Shown here one piece after another: positions 9,483 to 17,070 of a stretch of 64,000 nucleotides of DNA. Origin of the DNA: Neobacillus cucumis (lineage in GTDB: Bacteria > Bacillota > Bacilli > Bacillales_B > DSM-18226); assembly GCF_016107705.1 (NCBI RefSeq), contig NZ_JAEHGC010000018.1:16536-80535 (forward strand). Direction: 5' to 3'. The notes under the pieces are model-generated. The model was not told where the DNA came from. It searched no databases and saw only the letters and a program-made list of their open reading frames with translations. The position numbers were made by a program, and so were the translations under genes. Numbering within the stretch: the first letter of the stretch is position 1; each line of letters starts with the position of its first letter.

Positions 9483-9559
9483 TTGCCTAGAATTTATATT
9501 TATAATATAATCACTTTCATAATAGTGTTTTGACCATGATAATTAAAAAATCATGGTCA
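9483..9559 (+). promoter_or_regulatory. sigma-A promoter plus operator for the MFS gene
   Basis: -35 TTGCCT (9483-9488), a 17-base spacer, -10 TATAAT (9506-9511). The operator follows at 9535-9555 inside a perfect inverted repeat, TGACCATGAT (9531-9540) and ATCATGGTCA (9550-9559). The core CATGATAAT...CATG is shared with the three other copies in the window. Confidence 0.72.
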
Positions 9560-9620
9560 TTATTTCTAACTTTTTGCATTTTGAGGGGGTGATGAAAAGG
9601 TAGTAAAATGGTCCTTTTGT

Positions 9621-9635
9621 TTGAAAACGATTTCT
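9621..9635 (+). promoter_or_regulatory. cre-like CcpA site
   Basis: TTGAAAACGATTTCT fits the Bacillus catabolite-responsive element WTGNAANCGNWNNCW at every fixed position. It lies about 100 bases downstream of the predicted start of MFS transcription, where CcpA would act as a roadblock. A near copy is at 14100-14114. Confidence 0.55.
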
Positions 9636-9766
9636 TAAAGAAAAGGTTATTCATCGGTATAATAAAAAGAGGAGGTAAGATATTTACTTTGCGGGATCAA
9701 ACAAATGTAAGATGTATTTTAAGATTATAGTACTCTACAGAAATATCATAGGAGAGGGGAAATGAT

Positions 9767-11122
9767 ATGACAAATCAAATAGTAAAGCTTGATGATGCTC
9801 CGTTAAATAAATTCCACTATAAAATGACAGCCCTAACATTTGGCGGACACTTTACCGATGGATACGTCTTAGGAATGATTGGCATCGCTCTCACTTTACT
9901 TACACCTCAATTTGACCTTAATCCGTATTGGGTCGGTCTTTTAGGTAGTTCGGCCTTAATTGGACTCTTTTTTGGAAGTTTAATCCTTGGGAGATTAGCG
10001 GATGTAATTGGTAGAAGAAAAGTATTCACCTTAAATTTTGTGATTATTATCCTTGCATCCATTTTGCAATTTTTTGCCGACAATGCAGTTGAATTATTTC
10101 TTTTAAGGGTTCTGCTCGGTTTTGGACTTGGAGGAGATTATAGTGTAGGACATACATTGCTAGCGGAAATTTTGCCAAGAAAACAACGTGGGCCCATACT
10201 CGGATCATTTAGCGTTATATGGACAATTGGCTTCGTTCTAGCAACTGTCGTGGGTTATATTTTACTTCGAGTCGGTCCAGAGGCATGGCGGTGGATGCTT
10301 TCGTCTCCAGCATTGCCAGGATTGATAATTTTTATTATGCGCATGGGAACACCCGAATCCCCAAGATGGTTAGTTAACCAAGGCCGTGTTGACGAAGCTA
10401 GACACATCGTAAAAAATTATATTGGACAAAACATTGTCCTTGATGATGAAACGCCTGTAGCAACAAAAGGAAGTTATGCTGAGTTGTTTAGTAAAAAAAT
10501 GATTAAGCGCACAGCATTTAATTGTATTTTTTACCTTTGTATTGTTCTTCCTTATTGGGCGATCTATACCTTTCTTCCATCTATATTAAAAGCCTTGGGG
10601 CTACATGGAAACTTTAGTACAGACCTATTATTAAATTTAGTGCTTTTTATAGGTTCTTTTCTTGGCATCTTCTTAACAATTAAATTATCTACTAGGGCAT
10701 TCTTAAACGGATCCTTTATCTTTCTAAGCGTTTCTTTACTCTTACTAAGCCTTTTGCCAAGCGGATCTACCCTTATGATTATTACATTTATAGGTTTCAC
10801 CTTAATAATGTCAGCAGTCTGCAATCTTACTGCTTCAATTCCACCAGAGAGTTTTCCAACAACGCTTCGTTCTTCTGGAGTGGGTCTTGCAACATCATTT
10901 AGCCGGTTAGGTTCAGCAACCGGAACATTTCTTCTTCCTATGAGTATTTCTAATTTCGGGATTCAACCTTCCATGCTTGTTCTTACAGCATTTCTCATCA
11001 TTGGTACAATTGTATCGTTAGCCTGGGCTCCAGAAACTAAATTACGCTCACTTAGTGATGCTAGTGATATCGATAATGATCAAGAAAGCTCAACAATAAT
11101 AAAAGCTACTGGGGAGGCGTAA
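9767..11122 (+). CDS. MFS transporter, metabolite:H+ symporter type
   Basis: 451 residues with twelve hydrophobic segments. The MFS signature GRLADVIGRRK is in the loop after segment two (near residue 82), and 'LGFGLGGDYSVGHTLLAEILPRKQRG' characters of the sugar/aromatic-acid porter group follow near 124-148. The ATG has a GAGAGGGG site. It is transcribed away from the aldehyde dehydrogenase from a shared control region and ends at a strong terminator. It probably imports the substrate of the minus-strand cluster; the substrate is unknown. Confidence 0.88.
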   Translation: MTNQIVKLDDAPLNKFHYKMTALTFGGHFTDGYVLGMIGIALTLLTPQFDLNPYWVGLLGSSALIGLFFGSLILGRLADVIGRRKVFTLNFVIIILASILQFFADNAVELFLLRVLLGFGLGGDYSVGHTLLAEILPRKQRGPILGSFSVIWTIGFVLATVVGYILLRVGPEAWRWMLSSPALPGLIIFIMRMGTPESPRWLVNQGRVDEARHIVKNYIGQNIVLDDETPVATKGSYAELFSKKMIKRTAFNCIFYLCIVLPYWAIYTFLPSILKALGLHGNFSTDLLLNLVLFIGSFLGIFLTIKLSTRAFLNGSFIFLSVSLLLLSLLPSGSTLMIITFIGFTLIMSAVCNLTASIPPESFPTTLRSSGVGLATSFSRLGSATGTFLLPMSISNFGIQPSMLVLTAFLIIGTIVSLAWAPETKLRSLSDASDIDNDQESSTIIKATGEA

Positions 11123-11467
11123 TATAATGCAGTAAGGGATATTATCCCAAATGCCATCGAGGTTAAACAAAAATGAATTTAAACGGATTTGTCCGTACAT
11201 ATTAATTACATTGTCCAGTCCCTGCCTAAAGACATCCACTGACCTTGGAAGTAAGAGCACAATTGGACTTAGAAGCGAAAGAAAACCCAATCTCTCTATG
11301 AAATAAATGAGAGATTGGGTTTTTAAATTTGGAATGCCCTTAACGTTGTAAGATTTCGCCCCATCACTGAATTCTTCTGAAATCAATGGATGGATAATGG
11401 ATAATCTTCAAGAATAAGAATCAAGTATATATAAAGGCTATTCTAGGATTTATTAGCAAGCTAGGTA
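11123..11467. other. intergenic region after the MFS gene
   Basis: A 345-base stretch with no credible gene. Besides the terminator at 11282-11324 I see nothing of note in it. Confidence 0.6.
11282..11324 (+). terminator. Rho-independent terminator after the MFS gene
   Basis: AAAACCCAATCTCTC and GAGAGATTGGGTTTT form a 15-bp stem around a 12-base loop, followed by T residues. It can act on both strands because the left arm starts with a run of A. Confidence 0.85.
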
Positions 11468-12071
11468 CTATTCGGCAGTAACGTCAAGTACAAACTTACC
11501 AACTAGTGTTTTAGATAGGAAAGCTTTTTGAGCTTCTACAATATCTTTTAGTGTAAATTCTTTTGCTATTACTGGTTTGATTTTTCCTTCTTCGATATAG
11601 CTAATAAGATTCAGGAAAGCTTCTTTTGTTTGATATGTGCTTCCAAATAGACTCAAATCTTTTAAATAAAGATCACGGACATCCAACTCTACAAGAGGTC
11701 CACCAAGTGCTCCAATAACTCCGTATTTTCCGCCTTTTTTTAAGATTTGCAAAAGTGGAAAGTACTGTTGCATATTCGGCAAAAGTACCATCACATTCTG
11801 AACCAAAAGTAATACATTCTATGCCATTTTTACTTGATACTCTTTCTTGAACAGAACGTATTAATACTCTTTCACCCAGTCTATCTTGACTAACACCCTC
11901 TCCAACAGCGACAATCGTACCACAACCATCCGCTCCTTGAATTCTAGGAAATTCCATAGCTTTCCCAAGCCATGATCCATCGTCTTTAACGTCTTCAGTA
12001 AATCCTGATGCCTCACCTTTATTAGTTTCTGATTTTACACTTTTTGAATACCATCCTATACGTGTGTTCAC
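11468..12071 (-). pseudogene. decayed zinc-type alcohol dehydrogenase
   Basis: Two reading frames read as parts of one medium-chain dehydrogenase. The upstream part (11673-12071) gives 'FPRIQGADGCGTIVAVGEGV' and 'FGSECDGTFAEYATV', typical of the GroES-like domain. The downstream part (11468-11806) gives 'LKKGGKYGVIGALGGPLVEL' and the C-terminal 'KEFTLKDIVEAQKAFLSKTLVGKFVL'. The first ~40 residues and most of the Rossmann domain, including the expected GxGGVG segment, are missing, and the frame shifts near 11760. It lies just downstream of the hydroxyacid dehydrogenase on the same strand. It is unlikely to be functional. Confidence 0.8.
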
Positions 12072-12077
12072 ATTTTT

Positions 12078-13040
12078 TTATATTACCCGGTCAATCGGAT
12101 CCTTTCCAGTGACGACTGCTACTAAATTTTGTGCTGCTCTCACTGCCATATCTTCACGAGTTCGTTCAGTAGCGGAACCGATATGTGGAGTTACTACAAC
12201 ATTATTCAATTGCAATAATAGATTTTTAGGTTCAATAGGCTCTTTTGTAAAAACATCCAAACCAGCACCTTTAATTTCTTTATTTTGTAAAGCTGAAATA
12301 AGTGCCTGTTCATCTACTGTTTGTCCACGGGAAACATTGATAAAAAACGCAGATTTCTTCATTAATTTAAATTCCTTTTCACCAATCAAATGATATGTAT
12401 CCGGAGTAAGCGGTGTCAAAAGTACAACAAAATCAGAGTGCTCAAGCAAAGATTGCAAATCTGCATACTTTACTCCATATTCTTCTTCAACATCCAGTTT
12501 GCGATTTCTATTATAGTAGAGAACGTCCATATTGAATCCCAACTTCGCTCTCCTTGCCAAAGCTTTACCAATCCTACCCATTCCAATGATGCCTAACTTC
12601 GTAGAATTAACATCTACTCCAAAGTATTCTTTATCATCATCAGATTTTCCCCACTGTCCTTCTTTTACCATTCTATCTAATTCAGATATACGTCTGGCTG
12701 CATTTAATATTAAGGCAAACGTTAAATCAGCCACACTCTCGTCCAAAACATATGGAGTATTTGTGCCAATTACATTGAACCTTTTCATTGCTTCCAGATC
12801 GAAGTTGTTATAGCCGACGGATACATTACTTACGATTTTTAAATTTGGTGCGTGTCGCAACAGTTCTTCATCAATACCTACACCAGTTGAATATAAACCT
12901 ACTACATCCTTAATCTTTTCTAGCAAAATATGACGCGGAATGGACCTATCCCCTGTCCATTTATCTATTTCACAGTACTCTGAAATATTTTTTTCCACCT
13001 TTTCAGGCAATGGAACCGTTGTAAATATTTTTGGCTTCAT
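12078..13040 (-). CDS. D-isomer-specific 2-hydroxyacid dehydrogenase
   Basis: 320 residues from the ATG at 13040, preferred because GGGTGAT lies 4 bases before it; a GTG 9 bases upstream is possible. The NAD-binding motif GIIGMGRIGKALA is near residue 147. Catalytic residues are in 'FINVSRGQTVDE' (Arg), 'GLDVFTKEP' (Glu) and 'VVTPHIGSAT' (His). The family includes glyoxylate/hydroxypyruvate and 2-ketogluconate reductases such as B. subtilis YvcT. It lies 105 bases downstream of the peroxidase gene and may share its promoter. Confidence 0.88.
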   Translation of the reverse strand: MKPKIFTTVPLPEKVEKNISEYCEIDKWTGDRSIPRHILLEKIKDVVGLYSTGVGIDEELLRHAPNLKIVSNVSVGYNNFDLEAMKRFNVIGTNTPYVLDESVADLTFALILNAARRISELDRMVKEGQWGKSDDDKEYFGVDVNSTKLGIIGMGRIGKALARRAKLGFNMDVLYYNRNRKLDVEEEYGVKYADLQSLLEHSDFVVLLTPLTPDTYHLIGEKEFKLMKKSAFFINVSRGQTVDEQALISALQNKEIKGAGLDVFTKEPIEPKNLLLQLNNVVVTPHIGSATERTREDMAVRAAQNLVAVVTGKDPIDRVI

Positions 13041-13145
13041 CGCTATCACCCACTTAGTTTAAAAATTTTTCAGTACATCCACCTAAAATAGAAACATAAA
13101 AAAGGTAAGCAACTATTTAAAAGCAGCTGGTTTCCTTAATTTCTA

Positions 13146-13697
13146 TCAGTTTTTAATATTTACTAGTAATTTATCAATATCTTTTGCCAGATCATCCGGT
13201 TTCGTCGTCGGTGCGAATCGTTTTAGGACATTGCCGTTTTGATCAATTAAAAACTTTGTAAAGTTCCATCTGATTTTTGACCCTTCTAATAGATCCGGCA
13301 TCTTATCCCGTAAAAACGGGTAGAGTGATCCCTCCTTATCCAAATCTGAATCTTCTGGGGCCTGTTCCCGCAGGTATTGGTATAAAGGATGTGCATTTTC
13401 CCCAATGACATCGATTTTTTGAAAGATAGGAAATGTCACATTATAAGTCAAAGAACAAAAGCTGCTAATCTCCTCATTACTTCCTGGCTCTTGTTCTCCA
13501 AATTGGTTACATGGAAAACCTAAGACCGTAAATCCATTTTCTTTATAGGTTTCATATAATTTTTCGAGTCCTTCATATTGAGGCGTGTATCCGCATTTAC
13601 TGGCAGTGTTCACAATCAGCATTACTTTTCCTTTATAGATATCCAAGCTAATTTCTTCTCCATTTGATAGCTTTGCTTGAAATGAGTAAACCGACAA
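13146..13697 (-). CDS. glutathione peroxidase family thiol peroxidase
   Basis: 183 residues. The catalytic triad of the family is seen: Cys in NTASKCGYTPQ near residue 35, Gln in FPCNQFGEQEPG near 70, and Trp in IRWNFTKFLID near 148. In Bacillus such enzymes use Cys instead of selenocysteine and probably draw on thioredoxin. I chose the TTG at 13697: AAGGAGAGG lies 6 bases before it and the product then opens 'SVYSFQAK' like its relatives. An upstream in-frame ATG at 13715 precedes the ribosome site and is unlikely. It is transcribed from a copied promoter region. Confidence 0.88.
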   Translation of the reverse strand: MSVYSFQAKLSNGEEISLDIYKGKVMLIVNTASKCGYTPQYEGLEKLYETYKENGFTVLGFPCNQFGEQEPGSNEEISSFCSLTYNVTFPIFQKIDVIGENAHPLYQYLREQAPEDSDLDKEGSLYPFLRDKMPDLLEGSKIRWNFTKFLIDQNGNVLKRFAPTTKPDDLAKDIDKLLVNIKN

Positions 13698-13718
13698 AAT
13701 TTTCCTCTCCTTCATTAA

Positions 13719-13748
13719 TCAATTTTTAGTTGCTATTTGAAATCCCAG
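13719..13748 (-). pseudogene. remnant of an aldehyde dehydrogenase start
   Basis: Read on the minus strand this gives x-GFQIATKN then stop, against [10 protein letters not shown] at the start of the aldehyde dehydrogenase at 9263. The leader before it (GGGGCAAAAT) also matches that gene's leader. It shows that the copied promoter region carried the first ~9 codons of the old downstream gene. Confidence 0.6.
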
Positions 13749-13790
13749 TGATTTTGCCCCTTGGAAAAAATTAAATTCGAGATTAAAAAT

Positions 13791-13854
13791 CACGATTTTT
13801 TAATTATCATGATTTTTACAGTGTTATTTTAGCACAGAAGATTTTACTTAACAA
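13791..13854 (-). promoter_or_regulatory. sigma-A promoter plus operator for the peroxidase gene
   Basis: Minus strand: -35 TTGTTA (13849-13854), a 17-base spacer ending in TGTGC, -10 TAAAAT (13826-13831), and the operator at 13791-13811 (CATGATAAT at one end, TCGTG at the other, one base off the usual CATG). The layout equals that at 9306-9369. Confidence 0.68.
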
Positions 13855-13965
13855 TCTAAATTTTTGAGAAATTATATCTTTTTAAAACGATACCATTTTC
13901 ATATTAATGGAAAAGTATACTTACATTGCAATTGTCAAAAATATTTATATTTTCAAAAAAATCTG

Positions 13966-14038
13966 TTGTCTCAATTTTAGATTTATAATATAATCACTTT
14001 CATAATAGTGTTTTGACCATGGTAATTAAAAAATCATG
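13966..14038 (+). promoter_or_regulatory. sigma-A promoter plus operator for the BCCT gene
   Basis: -35 TTGTCT (13966-13971), a 17-base spacer, -10 TATAAT (13989-13994). The operator at 14018-14038 lies in the inverted repeat TGACCATGGT and ATCATGGTCA. The 10 bases after the -10 box match those at 9512. Confidence 0.7.
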
Positions 14039-14099
14039 GTCACTATTTCTTACTTCGTTACATTTAAGATCTTTTCAGGCATCTTTGTTTTACTTTAGT

Positions 14100-14114
14100 G
14101 TGAAAACGATTACC
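14100..14114 (+). promoter_or_regulatory. cre-like CcpA site
   Basis: GTGAAAACGATTACC keeps the TGNAANCGNWNNC core of a catabolite-responsive element, with mismatches only at the two end positions. Its place relative to the promoter matches the site at 9621. Confidence 0.45.
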
Positions 14115-14207
14115 AAAGAAAGGCGGGGATAGCGGAGGTTTGAAAATGCGACAAATAGAGGTACACACAAGATTCTGGAATTAACCTGTATTGGAGGAGA
14201 ATGTAAT

Positions 14208-15767
14208 TTGATTAATAAGAACAATATTATTGCTGTTGCCTCTATGTCTTTAACTTTAATCTTTATTTTGTTAGGAATATTTTTTACTAATGGGTTAAAC
14301 AAGGTTTTTTCAGCCATCTTAAAAGTAACATCAGAGGATTTTGGCTGGTTCTATCTCCTGGCATGTTTCTTATTTCTTGTACTATGTGTATATTTAATGT
14401 TTTCTAAGTTTGGGAACATCAAGCTGGGAAAGGACACCGATAAGCCAGAATATAGTACTAAGTCATGGTTAGCCATGTTGTTTAGTGCAGCCATGGGCTG
14501 TGGTTTAGTGTTTTGGGGAGTTGCGGAGCCTGTTATGCATTACATAACACCGCCAATGGGAAAAGGATCTACACCGGAAGCCGCTGATACTTCAATGAAA
14601 TTTGTCTTTTTCCACTGGGGATTCAATGCATGGGCAATTTATGCAGTAGTAGCTTTAGGATTAGCCTACTTTCAATTTAGGAAAAGCCTTCCCGGACTGG
14701 TCAGCTCTATTTTTTATCCTGTATTAAAAGACAGAATTTATGGACCGCTTGGCAAAACCATTGATATCTATTCTACCTTTATGACTGCTATCGGAGTTTC
14801 AACTGTTCTAGGTGTTACGACCTTACAATTAGCGGGCGGCTTAAATACAGTTTGGGGTACTCCTAATAATCTAACCTTCCAGATTATTTTACTTTCTGTT
14901 GTAACCGTTCTCTTTATTGCCTCGGCTTACTCTGGGTTAGATCGAGGTGTAAAAATATTATCCAACTTAAATATGATCATTGCCTTTGCCCTGATGCTTT
15001 TAATTTTTATTCTAGGCCCAAGTGCGCAAATCATGAGGATCTTTACCAACGCAACTGGAGAATATTTACGCGATATTATTCCTATGAGTTTAAGATTACA
15101 AACGTTTTCTAAGGATTCCTGGATTGTAGCCTGGACCATATTTTATTGGGCATGGTGGAGTACATGGGCACCATTTGTCGGGACTTTTATTGCACGGATC
15201 TCAAAAGGAAGAACGATTCGGGAGTTTCTTATCGGTGTATTAGTCATCCCTACATTGGTCAACTTTATGTGGTTCTCAGTCCTTGGGGGTTCTGCCCTTC
15301 ATTTTGTTCAAGATTTAAAACAGACTGCTTTAGTAGATGCGATAAATAATGATATAACTGTAGCGTTATTTTCATTTTTGCAAAACTTCCCTTTCAGCTC
15401 TGTATTAAGCTTCATTGCCATCCTGTTAATTTCTAGTTTCTTTATTACCTCCGCTGATTCAGCTACATATGTTTTAGGAATGTACAGTGGCAATGGAACA
15501 CTGAATCCGTCGAACAAGGTAAAAATCGTTTGGGGATTATTTATTTCCGCTTCTGCGATTGTCCTTTTAATTAGCGGCGGTGTATCAGCTGTTCAAACGG
15601 TTTCGATTGCAATCGCTTTCCCGTTTTATATCTTAATGGTAATCATGTGTTATGCAATTATTAAAGAAGTGACCAAAGAAAAAATAACTCTTTCTACCCA
15701 TGAACAGCGTTCGAATGTCATCACATCGATGAAGCAAACTAAACAGGATATGCCAAGAGCAGAATAA
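14208..15767 (+). CDS. BCCT family betaine/carnitine/choline transporter
   Basis: 519 residues with twelve membrane segments. The segment-8 tryptophan motif of the family is present as 'FYWAWWSTWAPFVGTFIARIS' characters near residue 312, and the sodium/substrate region 'MGCGLVFWGVAEPVMHY' is near 99. The start is TTG; GGAGGAGA lies 7 bases upstream and no ATG fits. BCCT proteins import trimethylammonium compounds such as glycine betaine, carnitine or stachydrine. It shares its control elements with the catabolic cluster at 1-9263, which supports a quaternary-amine substrate for that cluster. That last step is inference. Confidence 0.9.
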   Translation: MINKNNIIAVASMSLTLIFILLGIFFTNGLNKVFSAILKVTSEDFGWFYLLACFLFLVLCVYLMFSKFGNIKLGKDTDKPEYSTKSWLAMLFSAAMGCGLVFWGVAEPVMHYITPPMGKGSTPEAADTSMKFVFFHWGFNAWAIYAVVALGLAYFQFRKSLPGLVSSIFYPVLKDRIYGPLGKTIDIYSTFMTAIGVSTVLGVTTLQLAGGLNTVWGTPNNLTFQIILLSVVTVLFIASAYSGLDRGVKILSNLNMIIAFALMLLIFILGPSAQIMRIFTNATGEYLRDIIPMSLRLQTFSKDSWIVAWTIFYWAWWSTWAPFVGTFIARISKGRTIREFLIGVLVIPTLVNFMWFSVLGGSALHFVQDLKQTALVDAINNDITVALFSFLQNFPFSSVLSFIAILLISSFFITSADSATYVLGMYSGNGTLNPSNKVKIVWGLFISASAIVLLISGGVSAVQTVSIAIAFPFYILMVIMCYAIIKEVTKEKITLSTHEQRSNVITSMKQTKQDMPRAE

Positions 15768-15831
15768 ATCCCAAATAAAATACAAAATTAAAGATTTCAC
15801 AGTAATAATAATTTTAGTTAATTATTACCAC

Positions 15832-15880
15832 TAGTTAGGTTATTCGACTTTTTTAAGTGGAGTAACCTAACTATTTTTTT
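15832..15880 (+). terminator. terminator after the BCCT gene
   Basis: TAGTTAGGTTA and TAACCTAACTA form an 11-bp stem around a 20-base loop and are followed by seven T. Confidence 0.8.
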
Positions 15881-15918
15881 GTCTCTGCCAAAAAAGCTAG
15901 GTCCGTGATCATTTTCTC

Positions 15919-15950
15919 AAAAAAGCGACTGGCTCCCCAATCGCTTTTTT
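15919..15950 (-). terminator. terminator after the MerR gene
   Basis: AAAAAAGCGA and TCGCTTTTTT form a 10-bp stem around a 12-base loop. The T run exists on both strands, so it may stop transcription from either side. Confidence 0.75.
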
Positions 15951-15958
15951 TTACTTCG

Positions 15959-16723
15959 TTATGGTTTGATTCCCGTATAAATCCGAATCGCATCCCTCAA
16001 AAACTCAGCAGTCCCCGGCTGGTCCTTATCGTAATAAGCCTTAAATCGTTCATCGTCCACATACATTTGCGCAAGCCCAGCATGAGCCTCCTTGCTGTAC
16101 TCACTCCAATAATAGGTCAGCCACTGCTTGTGAAGATCCGCAGCTTTTTGTGCTAATTCACCTGCTGGATCCCCCGTTGCGAACGCTTGCGCCAAAGTTT
16201 CCCTTACCTGCTGTTCAAGTGCAGTAACCTCTTGATATTGCTGCTGCGTCATGTTCTTTACCTTTGCATTGGATTTCTCCACTGCATCGTTTCCATACTT
16301 CCTGCGAGCTTCTGCCCCATATTTTTTCTCATTGTCATCTATCATTTTTTGCTTAAAGCCTTCAAATTTCTCCTGATCCGACATATCGATTCTCCCTTCC
16401 GTTAAAGCGATCGTTTTTTCCACATTGGCAATCAACAGATTTAATTGCGCTCTTTTTTCCAGGAGTTTCTCACGATGTTCCCGCAGTGCTTGTGCCCCAT
16501 CAAAGGATGGTGCGGTAACGATTTTCTTAATATTGTCTAAACTAACACCAAGCTCACGGTAAAAAAGGATTTGCTGCAAACGATCCACTTCTCCCTGCCC
16601 GTAGATCCGATAGCCTGATGAATTGATTCTTGCCGGCTTAAGAATTCCAATTTCATCATAATAGCGAAGTGTTCTGGTGCTAATTCCTGCTAACTTCCCA
16701 AGTTTCTGCACTGTGTACTCCAT
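15959..16723 (-). CDS. MerR family regulator with TipA-type effector domain
   Basis: 254 residues from the ATG at 16723, which has a perfect AGGAGGTG site 5 bases upstream; upstream in-frame codons are ignored. Residues 1-70 are a MerR winged helix ('VQKLGKLAGISTRTLRYYDEIG', 'SGYRIYGQGEVDRLQQI'), residues ~75-110 the dimer coiled coil, and residues ~115-254 a TipAS-like ligand domain ('KKYGAEARRKYG', 'WLTYYW'). B. subtilis Mta and Streptomyces TipA, drug-sensing activators, have this plan. A palindrome in its own promoter suggests autoregulation. Its other targets are unknown. Confidence 0.88.
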   Translation of the reverse strand: MEYTVQKLGKLAGISTRTLRYYDEIGILKPARINSSGYRIYGQGEVDRLQQILFYRELGVSLDNIKKIVTAPSFDGAQALREHREKLLEKRAQLNLLIANVEKTIALTEGRIDMSDQEKFEGFKQKMIDDNEKKYGAEARRKYGNDAVEKSNAKVKNMTQQQYQEVTALEQQVRETLAQAFATGDPAGELAQKAADLHKQWLTYYWSEYSKEAHAGLAQMYVDDERFKAYYDKDQPGTAEFLRDAIRIYTGIKP

Positions 16724-16737
16724 TCGCTCACCTCCTA

Positions 16738-16771
16738 AATCTAACGATACACCTTTACGCAACGTCAAGGT
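16738..16771 (-). promoter_or_regulatory. MerR-type promoter with 19-base spacer and palindrome
   Basis: On the minus strand, TTGACG (16763-16768) and TAGATT (16738-16743) are 19 bases apart, the overlong spacing typical of promoters activated by MerR proteins. The palindrome ACCTTGACG/CGTAAAGGT at 16751-16771 sits in the spacer. The predicted start falls very near the ribosome site, so the exact -10 box is uncertain. Confidence 0.55.
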
Positions 16772-16839
16772 CAATCCCATTTTTAAAATTTTTACTGATC
16801 CGAATTGTTTTTTGACAATTACAATTTTTATTGATTTCA

Positions 16840-16869
16840 TTGACACCTTCAGCTTTTTAACGGTAAAAT
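16840..16869 (+). promoter_or_regulatory. promoter of the adenine deaminase gene
   Basis: TTGACA (16840-16845), an 18-base spacer and TAAAAT (16864-16869), about 35 bases before the riboswitch aptamer. Confidence 0.6.
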
Positions 16870-16905
16870 TTGTCCTAATATTTTAAGAGAATTTAATACA
16901 ACGTG

Positions 16906-16975
16906 AACTCGTATAATATTGGAGATAGGGTCCAAAAGTTTCTACCAAACTGCCGTAAATAGTTTGACTACGAGA
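16906..16975 (+). ncRNA. purine riboswitch aptamer, guanine-type
   Basis: The purine aptamer core is complete: P1 strands ACTCGTA and TACGAG, J1/2 'TATAAT', P2 TTGGA/TCCAA, J2/3 'GTTTCTACC', P3 AAACT/AGTTT and J3/1 'GACTACGAG'. The base that pairs with the ligand is the C in GACTAC, as in guanine/hypoxanthine aptamers (adenine aptamers have U there). A terminator follows at 17016-17042. It precedes adenine deaminase, so a hypoxanthine or guanine signal would turn off the enzyme that makes hypoxanthine. The aptamer call is firm; ligand choice is by this base. Confidence 0.92.
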
Positions 16976-17015
16976 GGGAAAGGTTTTTTGGACCTTATAT
17001 TTCTCTCTTAGTCAG

Positions 17016-17042
17016 CCTCCAGAATGTTCTGGAGGTTTTTTT
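17016..17042 (+). terminator. riboswitch expression-platform terminator
   Basis: CCTCCAGAA and TTCTGGAGG form a 9-bp stem with a tiny loop, followed by seven T. It lies between the purine aptamer and the adenine deaminase start. Confidence 0.88.
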
Positions 17043-17070
17043 CAAATCTAACTGAGAGGGTCTGAGAACC

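Larger units (their letters stand above)
9264..9766. promoter_or_regulatory. divergent control region between aldehyde dehydrogenase and MFS genes
   Basis: This 503-base stretch holds no gene. It contains two divergent promoters, two copies of a 21-bp operator and a cre-like site, each listed separately. Long parts of it recur at 13719-14120 in front of the glutathione peroxidase and BCCT genes. The central part (9370-9480) is AT-rich and shows no further motif. Confidence 0.8.
13716..14207. promoter_or_regulatory. second divergent control region, copy of 9264-9640
   Basis: A 492-base stretch without a gene, between the peroxidase and BCCT genes. It has the same order of elements as 9264-9766: minus promoter and operator, AT-rich middle, plus promoter and operator, then a cre-like site. 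The two regions align over several blocks with the same spacings. Confidence 0.75.

Noticed and set aside
11090..11386. 98-residue minus-strand frame after the MFS gene
   Set aside because: It spans the strong terminator at 11282-11324 and overlaps the MFS end, with no family resemblance.
15832..15950. Possible small RNA between two terminators
   Set aside because: No promoter is seen; the two hairpins are explained as terminators of the converging genes.
16724..16846. 41-residue N-terminal extension of the MerR protein
   Set aside because: It would read through the promoter and palindrome; the perfect AGGAGGTG site stands before the inner ATG.
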